Positions 17,787 through 26,890 of a DNA stretch of 64,000 nt are shown here, in pieces (within the stretch, counting starts at the first letter, position 1; each line of letters begins with the position of its first letter). The notes below the pieces were generated by a model. The model was not told the DNA's origin, did no database searches, and saw only the letters and a program-made list of their open reading frames with translations. The position numbers and the translations under genes were made by a program. Origin of the DNA: Bacteroidetes bacterium UBA7662. Its GTDB lineage: Bacteria; Bacteroidota; Bacteroidia; UBA7662. The DNA lies in contig DLHS01000014.1 of the NCBI GenBank assembly GCA_002483345.1, positions 62,001 through 126,000 of the forward strand. The letters are read 5' to 3'.

Positions 17787-19015
17787 AAAATATAATCATA
17801 ATCATATTCGCGGCATTTGGCTTTTCCACATTGGTAAATGCTCAATCGTTAGAGGACTATTTCAAGTTAGCGGCAGAAAACAATCCAGGTTTACAAGCTA
17901 AGTACAAATCGTTTGAAGCAGCCATGCAAAAGGTGACACAAGTGAGCAGCTTGCCAGACCCCAATATTTCCTTCGGTTATTTCGTGTCTCCGGTGGAAAC
18001 AAGAGTGGGGCCACAACGAGCAAGGTTTTCGTTGACACAGATGTTCCCATGGTTCGGCACTTTAAAAGCTCAGGAGAATACGGCTACATTAATGGCAGAG
18101 GCTAAGTATCAGGAGTTTTTAGATGCCCGTAACAAATTGTATTATCAAGTTTCCGCATCATATTACCGACTATATGAACTACATAGACTTATAGCAATAG
18201 AAGAGGAAAATTTAAGTATTTTCTCGTCCTACAAAGACATGGCTACCGTCAAGTTTCAGAATGGTAAAGGTGCAATGGTGGATGTGTTGAGGGTGGACAT
18301 CATGCTCAAAGATGCAACGACCAACTTGTCCGTTTTAAAGCAAAAGAAAAAGCCACTTGAAACCCATTTCAATTCGCTTCTGAATCGACAGGAAAATGAA
18401 CCAATTACCGTTCTGGATTCATTATTCACAACAAGCTTGCCTACCGAATACCGCAAGGATTCCCTATTGACTTCCAATCCATTACTCGATGAGTTGGACT
18501 TAAAAATAAAGGCAAGTGAAGCTCAGGAACAAGCTGCCATCAAGCAGGGTCTCCCAAAACTTGGCGTAGGCTTGGATTATGTTATCGTGGGTCAACGAAC
18601 GGATATGTCATTACCTGATAATGGTCAAGATGTATTTATGCCAATGGTGTCTGTGAGTCTTCCCATTTTTCGGGGAAAATATAAGGCAGCACAGAAGGAA
18701 GCCCAACTGATGCAGGAATCCTTTTCGCACCAAAAAGTAGATATGGCAAACAGACTTACCAGCTCCTACGAGATGGTTTGGTTCGATATTCAAAAGCAGC
18801 TTGAGTTTATCGAACTCTACGAAGAACAGATTATCACATCTCAACAATCTTTAAATCTCCTTTTTACTGCCTATGGCAATTCAGGAAAAGACTTTGAAGA
18901 AGTTTTGCGGATGCAACAGCAAATATTAAAGTATCAAAAAATGAAAGCTACTGCCTTGTCTGATTATCACATTGCATTGGCAGAACTGGATTATATCACA
19001 GCTAAATCGAAATAA
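17783..19015 (+). CDS. cusC: TolC/CusC-type outer membrane efflux protein
   Basis: 410 aa outer-membrane channel of the tripartite pump. Signal peptide IIIIIFAAFGFSTLVNAQ, then two homologous coiled-coil/beta-barrel halves: LEDYFKLAAENNPGLQAKYK in the first and PVVSV-like VSLPIFRGKYKAAQKEAQL in the second. The PWFGTLKAQENTA segment is typical of Bacteroidota TolC homologues beside CusA. Translationally coupled to cusA; the copB start is two bases after the stop. Confidence 0.9.
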   Translation: MKNIIIIIFAAFGFSTLVNAQSLEDYFKLAAENNPGLQAKYKSFEAAMQKVTQVSSLPDPNISFGYFVSPVETRVGPQRARFSLTQMFPWFGTLKAQENTATLMAEAKYQEFLDARNKLYYQVSASYYRLYELHRLIAIEEENLSIFSSYKDMATVKFQNGKGAMVDVLRVDIMLKDATTNLSVLKQKKKPLETHFNSLLNRQENEPITVLDSLFTTSLPTEYRKDSLLTSNPLLDELDLKIKASEAQEQAAIKQGLPKLGVGLDYVIVGQRTDMSLPDNGQDVFMPMVSVSLPIFRGKYKAAQKEAQLMQESFSHQKVDMANRLTSSYEMVWFDIQKQLEFIELYEEQIITSQQSLNLLFTAYGNSGKDFEEVLRMQQQILKYQKMKATALSDYHIALAELDYITAKSK

Positions 19016-19017
19016 TC

Positions 19018-21075
19018 ATGGATCATAAACATCATAATCATACACACGAAGATCACAAGCATAGTCATGAACACCATGACCATAGTAATCATAATAATGG
19101 GCATGAATCTCATGACCATCACCAGGGACATCATGCCCACATGATTGAAGATTTCAAGAAACGCTTCTGGGTTTCTTTGGTCATCACACTACCCATCATT
19201 GTCCTTGCCCCAATGATTCAGGAATTAATTGGGTATCAACTTCGATTCAACGGAGACCGATATGTTCAGTTTGTTCTTTCCTCTATCATTTTCTTTTATG
19301 GTGGTTGGCCTTTTTTGAAAGGAATGGCTGATGAGATAAAAAAGAAAGCTCCCGGAATGATGACGCTGATTGCTTTGGCTATTTCAGTCGCCTATTTCTA
19401 CAGTTCGGCAGTGGTATTTGGACTCGATGGTAAAATATTCTTTTGGGAACTCGCCAGCTTAATAGTCATAATGCTTTTGGGGCATTGGATAGAAATGAAG
19501 TCCATAATGGGTGCTTCCAATGCTTTACAGGAACTCGCCAAAATGATGCCTTCAACCGCTCGAAGAATAAATGAAGATGGCAAACATGAAGATGTACCAA
19601 TTGCTGATTTAAAAAGCAATGACATCATTTTGGTGCGACCGGGAGAAAAAGTACCTGCCGATGGCACTGTCATGGAAGGCGAAAGCCATGTCAATGAATC
19701 AATGCTTACAGGAGAATCAAAACCTGTAACCAAACATAGAAACGATCAGGTTATTGGTGGTTCGGTCAATGACAATGGCACACTTAAAATCAAAGTCAGG
19801 CACACTGGAGAAGACTCATACCTTTCAAAGGTTATAGGTATGGTGAAGGAAGCTCAGGCAACCAAATCTAAAACTCAAAATCTGGCAGATAAAGCCGCTG
19901 CATGGTTATTCTACATCGCTTTAGGAGCAGGTATTACCACACTTGTAGTATGGTTAAGCCTCGGTAAAGACTTTGAATATGCTTTAGAACGCATGGTAAC
20001 AGTCATGATCATCTCATGTCCTCATGCTCTGGGTTTAGCTGTTCCTCTGGTAGTGGCCATTTCCACTGCTGTTTCTGCTAAAAACGGATTATTGATCAGA
20101 AACCGAACTGCCTTTGAAAATGCACGCAAAATTACAGCCATCATTTTTGACAAAACAGGTACGTTAACGAAAGGTGAATTTGGGGTAACACGCTTTAAAA
20201 GTACTTTAGACAAGTACTCGGACAATGAATTACTTCAAATTGCTGCGTCCATAGAAAATAGTTCTGAGCATCCTATTGCGGCAGGTATCGTTCGTAAAGC
20301 AAAAGCAAATGATTTGGCTTTACAAGAGCCTGAGAACTTCCAAAATATTACCGGAAAAGGAATCAAGGCAAACTTAAAGGGACAGGAAATCAAAATTGTT
20401 AGTCCGGGAATGCTTAAAGAGCAGGGAATTGACACTCCATCTGATGCTTTTAAAACAGAGGATGAAACGGTGGTATTTGTTTTGATTGACAATTCATTGG
20501 CAGGGTACATTGCCCTTGCAGACGAAATCCGACCGGAATCTTTATCCGCAATCAATACGCTAAAAGAAAGAGGGATAAAAGTTTACATGGCTACAGGCGA
20601 CAATCAGCAAGTGGCAAAAGCAGTAAGCCAACAGCTTTCCTTAAATGATTTCTATGCAGAAGTATTGCCCGAAGATAAGCAACGAATTATCAAGGAGCTT
20701 CAAGTAAAGGGAGAGTTTGTAGCTATGACTGGTGATGGTGTCAATGATGCTCCTGCTCTTGCCCAAGCCAATGTAGGTATTGCCGTAGGTTCCGGAACTG
20801 ATGTAGCTGCCGAAACGGCTGATATTGTTTTGGTCAACAGTAACCCAAAAGACATTGCCAATTTGATTCTTTTCGGTGCTGCTACCTACAAAAAAATGGT
20901 GCAAAACTTATGGTGGGCAGCAGGTTACAACATTGTAGCCGTTCCTTTAGCGGCTGGTGTTTTGGCAGGTGCTGGCATTATTCTTAGCCCTGCCATCGGT
21001 GCAGTTCTAATGAGCTTGAGTACAGTAATCGTTGCTTTTAATGCACAATTGTTAAAAAGACAAATCAAGAAATAA
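19018..21075 (+). CDS. copB: CPH-type copper/silver-exporting P1B ATPase (CopB-like)
   Basis: 685 aa heavy-metal ATPase. The first 40 residues are extremely His-rich (HHNHTHEDHKHSHEHHDH), a likely metal-binding tail. The transmembrane metal site is CPH (ISCPHALGLAVPLV) rather than CPC, which places it in the P1B-3/CopB group. The phosphorylation motif IIFDKTGTLTKGE, the TGES actuator motif (MLTGESKPV), the HP motif (SSEHPIAAGI) and the hinge TGDGVNDAPALAQA are all intact. No cytosolic HMA domain. It lies between cusC and cusB in a tight operon and exports copper or silver from the cytosol. Confidence 0.93.
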   Translation: MDHKHHNHTHEDHKHSHEHHDHSNHNNGHESHDHHQGHHAHMIEDFKKRFWVSLVITLPIIVLAPMIQELIGYQLRFNGDRYVQFVLSSIIFFYGGWPFLKGMADEIKKKAPGMMTLIALAISVAYFYSSAVVFGLDGKIFFWELASLIVIMLLGHWIEMKSIMGASNALQELAKMMPSTARRINEDGKHEDVPIADLKSNDIILVRPGEKVPADGTVMEGESHVNESMLTGESKPVTKHRNDQVIGGSVNDNGTLKIKVRHTGEDSYLSKVIGMVKEAQATKSKTQNLADKAAAWLFYIALGAGITTLVVWLSLGKDFEYALERMVTVMIISCPHALGLAVPLVVAISTAVSAKNGLLIRNRTAFENARKITAIIFDKTGTLTKGEFGVTRFKSTLDKYSDNELLQIAASIENSSEHPIAAGIVRKAKANDLALQEPENFQNITGKGIKANLKGQEIKIVSPGMLKEQGIDTPSDAFKTEDETVVFVLIDNSLAGYIALADEIRPESLSAINTLKERGIKVYMATGDNQQVAKAVSQQLSLNDFYAEVLPEDKQRIIKELQVKGEFVAMTGDGVNDAPALAQANVGIAVGSGTDVAAETADIVLVNSNPKDIANLILFGAATYKKMVQNLWWAAGYNIVAVPLAAGVLAGAGIILSPAIGAVLMSLSTVIVAFNAQLLKRQIKK

Positions 21076-21076
21076 G

Positions 21077-22855
21077 ATGAAAAATATAAATAAAACAACA
21101 GTAATCATTGCCATTAGTACCCTCATCATAGGCTTGCTATTTGGTTGGTTAATATTTGGTAGATCCAATGAAAACCAAACGGATGAACATAAGCACCCTG
21201 CTTTGGCCGATTCTGAATCAATTTGGACATGCTCTATGCATCCACAGATCAGGAAGAGTGAACCCGGTGATTGTCCTATTTGCGGTATGGACTTGATTCC
21301 TTTGGAATCAACTGATGATGAATTAGACCCTATGGCAGTGAGCATGTCACCTACAGCCATGCAGTTGGCACAAGTTCAAACTATGGTGGTTGATAAGGGT
21401 AAGACTGATAAATCAATACGTCTGAATGGAAAAGTACAGGCAGATGAACGTTTGCTATCTACCCAATCTTCACACATCCCAGGCAGGATTGAAAAGCTTT
21501 CAGTCAATTTCACAGGAGAATTTGTGTCGGCAGGTCAGGTTTTGGCATATGTGTATTCCCCTGAATTGGTGACTGCACAAGAAGAATTGTTTGAAGCCAA
21601 AAAAATAAAAGAAACACAGCCTGCATTGTTTAATGCTGCCAAAGAAAAATTGAAAAACTGGAAACTCACAGACAAACAGATTGACCAGATAGTCGCTTCA
21701 AATAAGACCATAGAACAGTTTCCAATTCTCGCCAATGTTTCAGGATATGTAACTAAAAAAATGGTCAATCTGGGTGACTATATCAGACAAGGTGAAGCCT
21801 TATATGAAATAGCAGACTTATCTAAAGTATGGGTGCTTTTTGATGTGTATGAGTCAGACATGACATGGGTTAACAAAGGTGATGCGGTGATATACACAGT
21901 GCAATCAATACCCGGTAAAACATTTAAAGGAAAAATTAGCTACATCGATCCTGTGATCGATCCAAAAACTAGAGTAGCAAAAGCAAGACTTGAAGCAACA
22001 AACAAAGGTTTAATGCTCAAACCAGAAATGTTCACAACTGGAACGATAGAAGCAAAAACCAATACCAATTATACATCCTTAACTGTTCCTAAAACTGCTG
22101 TAATGTGGACGGGCAAACGCTCAGTAGTTTATGTGATGCAAATGTCAGCTCAAGGTGTCAGTTTCATCATGCGAGAAGTGGTTCTGGGTCCAGAATTAGG
22201 AGAAAGTTATGTTATTGAAGATGGCTTGCAGCCTGGTGAAGAAATTGCAGTCAATGGCACCTTTAGTATTGATGCAGCAGCACAATTGGCAGGTAAACCA
22301 AGTATGATGAACCCAGATGGTGGAGTAGCCATGACTGGCCACAACCACGGAGGCAATACCAATACAAATATGGAAGCCATGCCTGTTTCATCCAAAAAAA
22401 CAACAATATCAGATGATGCCAAAAAGTCTTTACAACCGCTTTTTGACAACTACTTCAAATTGAAGGATGCGTTGGCAAGTGATGATTTTGAAGATGCTAA
22501 AGCATCGGGAGTAGCTATGAACAACTCCTTAGGAAAGATTGATATGAACCTTTTTAAAGGAGATGCACACTCTTTATGGATGCAACAATCCACTGCATTA
22601 AAACCTAGTTTACAGCATATTGAACATCTCGGTGACATCAAAGCAATTAGAGGAAAGTTCATCAGCATATCCAATTTAATGATTGCAATAGCAGAATCTT
22701 TTGCCCCATTATCCACTGCTATTTATATTCAGAATTGCCCTATGGCAGACTCTAACAAAGGAGCAGATTGGTTGAGTCTGGATAAAGAAATTCAAAATCC
22801 ATATTTCGGAGAGTCAATGCTTTCTTGTGGCGAAAACACCAAAACAATAAAATGA
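21077..22855 (+). CDS. cusB: CusB-type periplasmic adaptor with N-terminal metal domain and C-terminal DUF3347
   Basis: 592 aa membrane-fusion protein linking CusA and CusC. Order: N-terminal anchor (VIIAISTLIIGLLFGWLIFG), a heavy-metal-binding domain WTCSMHPQIRKSEPGDC-PICGMD near residues 50-70, the HlyD/CusB barrel-lipoyl-hairpin core to about 400, and a C-terminal DUF3347 domain from about 445 (LQPLFDNYFKLKDAL, IYIQNCPMA, GESMLSCG). The NCPMA cysteine/methionine cluster may act as a built-in metallochaperone. One base after the copB stop, it ends in an ATGA overlap with a 43-codon gene. Confidence 0.93.
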   Translation: MKNINKTTVIIAISTLIIGLLFGWLIFGRSNENQTDEHKHPALADSESIWTCSMHPQIRKSEPGDCPICGMDLIPLESTDDELDPMAVSMSPTAMQLAQVQTMVVDKGKTDKSIRLNGKVQADERLLSTQSSHIPGRIEKLSVNFTGEFVSAGQVLAYVYSPELVTAQEELFEAKKIKETQPALFNAAKEKLKNWKLTDKQIDQIVASNKTIEQFPILANVSGYVTKKMVNLGDYIRQGEALYEIADLSKVWVLFDVYESDMTWVNKGDAVIYTVQSIPGKTFKGKISYIDPVIDPKTRVAKARLEATNKGLMLKPEMFTTGTIEAKTNTNYTSLTVPKTAVMWTGKRSVVYVMQMSAQGVSFIMREVVLGPELGESYVIEDGLQPGEEIAVNGTFSIDAAAQLAGKPSMMNPDGGVAMTGHNHGGNTNTNMEAMPVSSKKTTISDDAKKSLQPLFDNYFKLKDALASDDFEDAKASGVAMNNSLGKIDMNLFKGDAHSLWMQQSTALKPSLQHIEHLGDIKAIRGKFISISNLMIAIAESFAPLSTAIYIQNCPMADSNKGADWLSLDKEIQNPYFGESMLSCGENTKTIK

Positions 22856-22983
22856 AAGAGTGTTGCAAAATCGGAGACAATGCACCTCCCTCAATATTTA
22901 ATAAATGGGCTTCCAGAATAATATGGGGTATCATATCCTTCATCGTTCTTGGCTTATCACTAATTCAAATGTTTAACTTCTAA
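22852..22983 (+). CDS. 43 aa membrane peptide in the copper efflux operon
   Basis: A short gene starting with the ATG inside the ATGA overlap at the cusB stop (22852-22854) and ending with TAA at 22981-22983. It begins MKECCKIGDNAPPS, carries a vicinal cysteine pair, then a single hydrophobic segment (IIWGIISFIVLGLSLIQMF). Translational coupling, the CC pair and the membrane helix all argue that it is real. It could bind Cu(I) or stabilise the pump, but no function is known to me. Confidence 0.7.
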   Translation: MKECCKIGDNAPPSIFNKWASRIIWGIISFIVLGLSLIQMFNF

Positions 22984-22994
22984 ATTTTAACACA

Positions 22995-23612
22995 ATGAAA
23001 AAATCAAATTCAATCTTAAATCTCGCTTTAGTAGCAGGTCTCTCATTTTCGCTTCTTGCCTGCGGAAATAGTAAATCAACCGATCATAACGATGATAATA
23101 CTGAACATGATCATAGTGGTATCGATCATGCAGCCGAGCATAAAATGCCCGATGGTTCAGTTATGGAAATGAGCGAAAACAAATCCATTTCTCAATTGAT
23201 CGATCAATACCTCGCAATTAAAAATGCCTTGGTACAAGACGATTCAAAAGCTGCTGCAAGTGCGGGTCAAAAACTTGCAGAAGAGGCTTCAAGTATAGAC
23301 GTTAACACTTTTGAAGTGTCCAAGCAGCCCGAGATTAAGGAAATATTGGAAGTAGTAAAAGAACATGGCGAACACATTGCTAAAAGCGAAATGGTTCATC
23401 AACGTGAGCATTTTGAAGGAATGGCAAAAGATTTCATGGACATACTTGCAATCACAGGAACGGACAGAACACTATATCAGCAGTATTGCCCAATGTACAA
23501 CAAAAATAAGGGAGGGTATTGGTTGAGTGACTCCCAAGAGATCAAAAATCCATTATTTGGCAGTAAAATGCTGACTTGTGGTTCGGTGAAAGAAACCATT
23601 TCAATGAAATGA
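22995..23612 (+). CDS. DUF3347 lipoprotein
   Basis: 205 aa. Signal peptide with lipobox SLLAC at about residues 18-22, then an acidic/His-rich linker (DHNDDNTEHDHSGIDH) and a DUF3347 domain (ISQLIDQYLAIKNALVQD, YQQYCPMYNKNKGGYWLS, GSKMLTCGS). It repeats the domain found at the end of the CusB protein, with the same CPM and late Cys motifs. It is probably a periplasmic-side copper-binding lipoprotein. The gene ends in an ATGA overlap with the next. Confidence 0.87.
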   Translation: MKKSNSILNLALVAGLSFSLLACGNSKSTDHNDDNTEHDHSGIDHAAEHKMPDGSVMEMSENKSISQLIDQYLAIKNALVQDDSKAAASAGQKLAEEASSIDVNTFEVSKQPEIKEILEVVKEHGEHIAKSEMVHQREHFEGMAKDFMDILAITGTDRTLYQQYCPMYNKNKGGYWLSDSQEIKNPLFGSKMLTCGSVKETISMK

Positions 23613-24070
23613 AAAAATGGCTTAAATTATCTCTATGGATAGTTTTAATTGTGTTGGTGGGGATTCAATTTGTCCCCGTCCAACGCAATGAAATAAAACC
23701 AGTTACCAATGCTGATTTTATTGAGCATTACGAGTCCCCTATTGTCATTGGAAATATTATCCGAGCATCCTGTTATGATTGCCATAGCAACCAAACCAAA
23801 TACCCATGGTACAGTAATGTTCAACCTATAGGCTTTCTTTTACAGAATCATATTTCAGAAGGAAATTCTGAATTAAACCTATCAGAATTTGGTCTTCTAT
23901 CAAATCGAATGAAACGGACAAAACTAAAATCAATTCTAAGTCAAATTGATAACGATAAAATGCCAATGCCATCCTACCTATTTCTTCATTCAGAAGCCAA
24001 ACTGGATTCGCTAAAAAAAACTCTTTTGGTTAGTTACTTTGATTCAATATTAGTTGATATTGATAGGTGA
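23609..24070 (+). CDS. Heme-binding domain protein, membrane anchored
   Basis: 153 aa from the ATG at 23609, chosen because it forms the ATGA overlap with the DUF3347 gene; a longer frame from 23576 would bury 33 bases of the upstream gene. An N-terminal anchor (WLKLSLWIVLIVLVGIQF) precedes the heme-binding signature ASCYDCHSNQTKYPWYSN, a CxxCH site followed by YPWY as in the Haem_bd (PF14376-type) family, and a late PMPSYLFLH segment that may give a Met ligand. Such proteins often sit next to Bacteroidota copper clusters; role unknown, perhaps redox. Confidence 0.82.
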   Translation: MKKWLKLSLWIVLIVLVGIQFVPVQRNEIKPVTNADFIEHYESPIVIGNIIRASCYDCHSNQTKYPWYSNVQPIGFLLQNHISEGNSELNLSEFGLLSNRMKRTKLKSILSQIDNDKMPMPSYLFLHSEAKLDSLKKTLLVSYFDSILVDIDR

Positions 24071-24093
24071 AAAAAAAACCTTTGTTTTTTATA

Positions 24094-24891
24094 ATGGAAA
24101 TATCTGTATTCAAAATATCACAAATGGATTGCCCTTCTGAGGAACAAATGATTCGGATGAAATTGGATGGAATAAACGAAATCAAACAACTTGAATTTGA
24201 GATACCTCAAAGGAAACTAACCATATTTCACATTGGCAATACTACGGAAATTGAAAGGATATTAGCAGAACTAAAATTAGGTTCAAAACTAATATCAAAC
24301 ACACAATCACAGGTAGTAATTGATGTAGAATCAGACCCAAGCAACCAACGAAAAATCCTTTGGGCTGTTCTTATCATCAATTTTGTCTTTTTTGTTCTTG
24401 AAATGCTATTCGGCTTGATTTCTAAATCTATGGGGTTGGTGGCAGATTCTTTGGATATGCTAGCAGATTCGTTAGTGTATGCATTAAGCTTACTGGCAGT
24501 AGGTCAAACATTAATTCGTAAAAAGAAAGTAGCTAAACTAAGTGGGTACTTTCAAATGTCATTAGCTCTATTTGGTTTATTGGAAGTCATTAGACGTTTT
24601 GTAGGATCTGATGGCATACCGATTTTTCAAAACATGATTATCATATCCTTTTTAGCTCTTTTGGCAAATTCCGTTTCACTTTACCTGATTCAAAAGGCGA
24701 AGAGCAAAGAAGCACACATGCAAGCTTCTGCAATTTTTACTTCCAATGATATTATCATCAATTTAGGTGTAATTTTGGCTGGAGGCTTAGTCTACTATTT
24801 TGAAAGTAAAATACCTGACTTAGTTATTGGTTCTGTTGTTTTCATTATTGTATTTAGAGGAGCAACAAGGATTTTAAGATTAGCGAAATAA
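24094..24891 (+). CDS. Cation transporter of the cation-diffusion-facilitator type with N-terminal HMA-like domain
   Basis: 265 aa from the ATG at 24094; an upstream GTG at 24067 overlaps the previous stop and is a possible alternative. Residues 1-70 resemble a ferredoxin-like HMA domain without CxxC (ISQMDCPSEEQMIRMKLDGI). Membrane segments follow from about residue 85, with the CDF-type motif SMGLVADSLDMLADSLVYAL. About six helices in total. It probably exports a divalent or soft metal ion. Last gene of the copper cluster; a 1 kb spacer follows. Confidence 0.8.
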   Translation: MEISVFKISQMDCPSEEQMIRMKLDGINEIKQLEFEIPQRKLTIFHIGNTTEIERILAELKLGSKLISNTQSQVVIDVESDPSNQRKILWAVLIINFVFFVLEMLFGLISKSMGLVADSLDMLADSLVYALSLLAVGQTLIRKKKVAKLSGYFQMSLALFGLLEVIRRFVGSDGIPIFQNMIIISFLALLANSVSLYLIQKAKSKEAHMQASAIFTSNDIIINLGVILAGGLVYYFESKIPDLVIGSVVFIIVFRGATRILRLAK

Positions 24892-25837
24892 CCCCACCCT
24901 CACCCATGTGCTTCCAGTAGGTTCATTGCATTCGTTCGTACCTCACTCTTTACATTCACCCACTTCCTGCACCACACAGCAAGAGCACTCCTTCATTCCT
25001 TTCCGTTGCACTACAATCCATTCAGTCATACACTTGCTTTTCCCAACGCACACCCCAACGCAGGTAAAGCGGTGTTCGTCAATCGTTCCGTTTTGTTCCG
25101 CAAAAACATATCTGCAAGGGTAAAATGTACTCCCTTCGGTCGCCCTTGCATATACCGTTCACTTACCAGGTGGTTTGTGCTCCAGTAGGTGCTCACCACC
25201 TGCCGTTCACTTGTTTTGCTTCACACACTACTCTCAATCCTCACTTGCAGCTACTTCATCCCCCCAAACCCCAATAAGGTGTTCGCTGTACTCACAGAAG
25301 AATTAAATTGGGGGTCTGTCGCTGCATGTGTTTTTGCTCGCCTGCGGGTCGCTGCGGGCTGATCGGGCTGTCATGTTTTTTGCTTTCCCCAATGTGCTTT
25401 CAGTCGCTTCGTTTCAGTCATTCGTTCCTCATTCCTTCAACTCAGCCACTTTCAGCACCGCTCACAAGCGTAGCTCTTTCACTTCACTACACGAGCCAAT
25501 GCACCGTCATTCCGCAATCTGCCTGCAATCCTCCTCCAATGGGTTTGTACTCCAATCAAAAAATACAAACCCTACCAAAGCTATTGCAGGCAGTTATTGC
25601 TCCATTCCTTTCCTACAATCGTTTCGTTCCGTTCAGTCGCTACCCTTGCCTTTGCCGACCCTGATGCAAAAAAACACGCCAGCCCTGCCGTAAACGGTAG
25701 GCGTCTGCCGCCCTCATTCTTCGGGCTTTTGCAGCCACCACCCTTGCTCCGCTCGCAGGCGGCTCGCAGAAATGGCTTCGCCTGGGTTTACCTGCGTTCA
25801 CACACCTATCGTAATGAAGCTTATCTCTGATTGATAT

Positions 25838-25857
25838 ATTTAAGTATTTGCTTAAAT
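25838..25857. promoter_or_regulatory. ArsR operator 1
   Basis: Perfect inverted repeat ATTTAAG-N6-CTTAAAT, extendable to 9-base arms (25836-25859). It overlaps a TTTG (25847-25850) that could be the -33 element for the ArsR gene. Same arms and same spacer length as the second operator. Confidence 0.75.
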
Positions 25858-25886
25858 ATTAAACTCCTTTTCCTTTCTTTGTATTT

Positions 25887-25906
25887 ATTTAAGTAATCTC
25901 TTAAAT
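25887..25906. promoter_or_regulatory. ArsR operator 2
   Basis: Second perfect ATTTAAG-N6-CTTAAAT palindrome, 49 bases centre-to-centre from the first and 10 bases before the ATG at 25917. A TTTCTTTG sequence at 25874-25881, a partial match to the TAnnTTTG -7 box, lies between the two sites, so bound repressor would cover both sides of the promoter. Confidence 0.75.
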
Positions 25907-25916
25907 ACGATTCTAT

Positions 25917-26285
25917 ATGACGAAAACTTGTATTAGGGTTTATGCTGATGAACAACAGATCAAACAGTGTAAGACAGCCATTGAAACAGTAGATGATGAA
26001 GTAATCCGAATAGCAAGGGCACTCAACCTTGCTGGTAATGAAGTGCGCCTAAAAATTCTGTTTCTATTGGACAAGGAATCCAAAATGTGTCCATGTGATC
26101 TTAGCGATATTCTGGATATGACAGTTCCTGCAATTTCTCAGCATTTGAGAAAGCTCAAAGATGCAGGGCTGGTTGAAACAAACAAAGTAGGTCAAACAAT
26201 ATTCTACTCTATTTCCGAATCCAACAACCTCATTCTAAATCCAATATTGGAGCTATTAACATCAGAAAAAGAATCAACAATATGA
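25917..26285 (+). CDS. ArsR/SmtB-family metal-responsive repressor of the mercury cassette
   Basis: 122 aa winged-helix regulator. The DNA-binding core is MTVPAISQHLRKLKDAGLV, preceded by KMCPCDLSDIL, which places a Cys pair at the start of the alpha-3 helix as in metal-sensing ArsR/SmtB repressors. An extra N-terminal Cys (KTCIRVYADEQQIKQC) may complete the site. Two identical palindromes in the promoter suggest autorepression that is lifted by metal. It overlaps merTP by 4 bases (ATGA). Hg(II) sensing is inferred from context; many mer operons use MerR instead. Confidence 0.88.
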   Translation: MTKTCIRVYADEQQIKQCKTAIETVDDEVIRIARALNLAGNEVRLKILFLLDKESKMCPCDLSDILDMTVPAISQHLRKLKDAGLVETNKVGQTIFYSISESNNLILNPILELLTSEKESTI

Positions 26286-26890
26286 CGAACAAGAAATCAA
26301 GCTCATTAGTAATTACAAGCGTATTGACGGCTATTAGTGCATCACTTTGTTGCATTACACCAGTGTTGGCACTACTTGCAGGTTCAAGTGGAGTAGCTGC
26401 AACATTTTCTTGGTTAGAACCTTTTCGCCCTTGGTTGATTGGAATAACAGTAGTCGTTTTAGCATTTGCATGGTATCAGAAATTGAGGCCAAGAACGGAG
26501 GAAGAAATTGCCTGCGTTTGTGATGAAGAAAAGCCCTCTTTTTGGCAGTCAAAGAAATTCCTTGGTATAGTGACGGTATTTGCAGCGATCATGCTTGCAT
26601 TCCCTTATTACTCAGATACTTTTTACCCCAAAACCAAACTATCAGAATCAGAAAATGTCAATTTCGAATCAACCTACGAAATCAATATTGTTGGAATGAC
26701 CTGTACGGGATGCGAAGAACATGTAAAACTTGAAATTGGTAAGCTTCCTGGTATTTTAGGATTAGAGGTTTCTTATGAAAAAGCAAATGCAGTGGTAACG
26801 TTTGATGAATCTAAAACAGACATTGAGCAAGTAAAATCAGCTGTTAACAAAACAGGTTACAAAGTAGAATCGGTAAACAAATCAAAATGA
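26282..26890 (+). CDS. merTP: MerTP fusion, mercuric ion uptake transporter
   Basis: 202 aa. The N-terminal part is MerT-like with three membrane helices and the paired cysteines SLCCITPVLALL in TM1 and ACVCDEEKP in the cytoplasmic loop. The C-terminal 70 residues are a MerP-like HMA domain with GMTCTGCEEHV. In this fusion Hg(II) is captured by the MerP part and passed via the MerT cysteines to the cytosol, normally to MerA. No merA follows here. The gene is coupled to arsR upstream and to the GDCCVxC gene downstream by 4-base overlaps. Confidence 0.92.
   Translation: MTNKKSSSLVITSVLTAISASLCCITPVLALLAGSSGVAATFSWLEPFRPWLIGITVVVLAFAWYQKLRPRTEEEIACVCDEEKPSFWQSKKFLGIVTVFAAIMLAFPYYSDTFYPKTKLSESENVNFESTYEINIVGMTCTGCEEHVKLEIGKLPGILGLEVSYEKANAVVTFDESKTDIEQVKSAVNKTGYKVESVNKSK

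Larger units (their letters stand above)
24892..25916 (+). other. 1 kb pyrimidine-rich non-coding spacer of the mobile element
   Basis: No convincing gene. The + strand is strongly C/T-biased (runs such as CCCCACCCTCACCC and CTCACTCTTTACATTCACC), which removes stops and creates open frames, but their translations are Ser/Cys/Phe/His-rich with no domain. Phrases such as TTCGTTCGTACCTCACTC and TTCGTTCCTCATTCC recur loosely. The last 80 bases hold the ArsR operators and promoter. A spacer of the same style follows the mercury genes. Confidence 0.5.

Noticed and set aside
25308..25830. Three overlapping open frames of 77-121 codons in the spacer before the mercury genes
   Set aside because: They arise from a pyrimidine-rich, stop-poor strand; translations are Ser/Cys/Phe-rich without domains and overlap each other in different frames.
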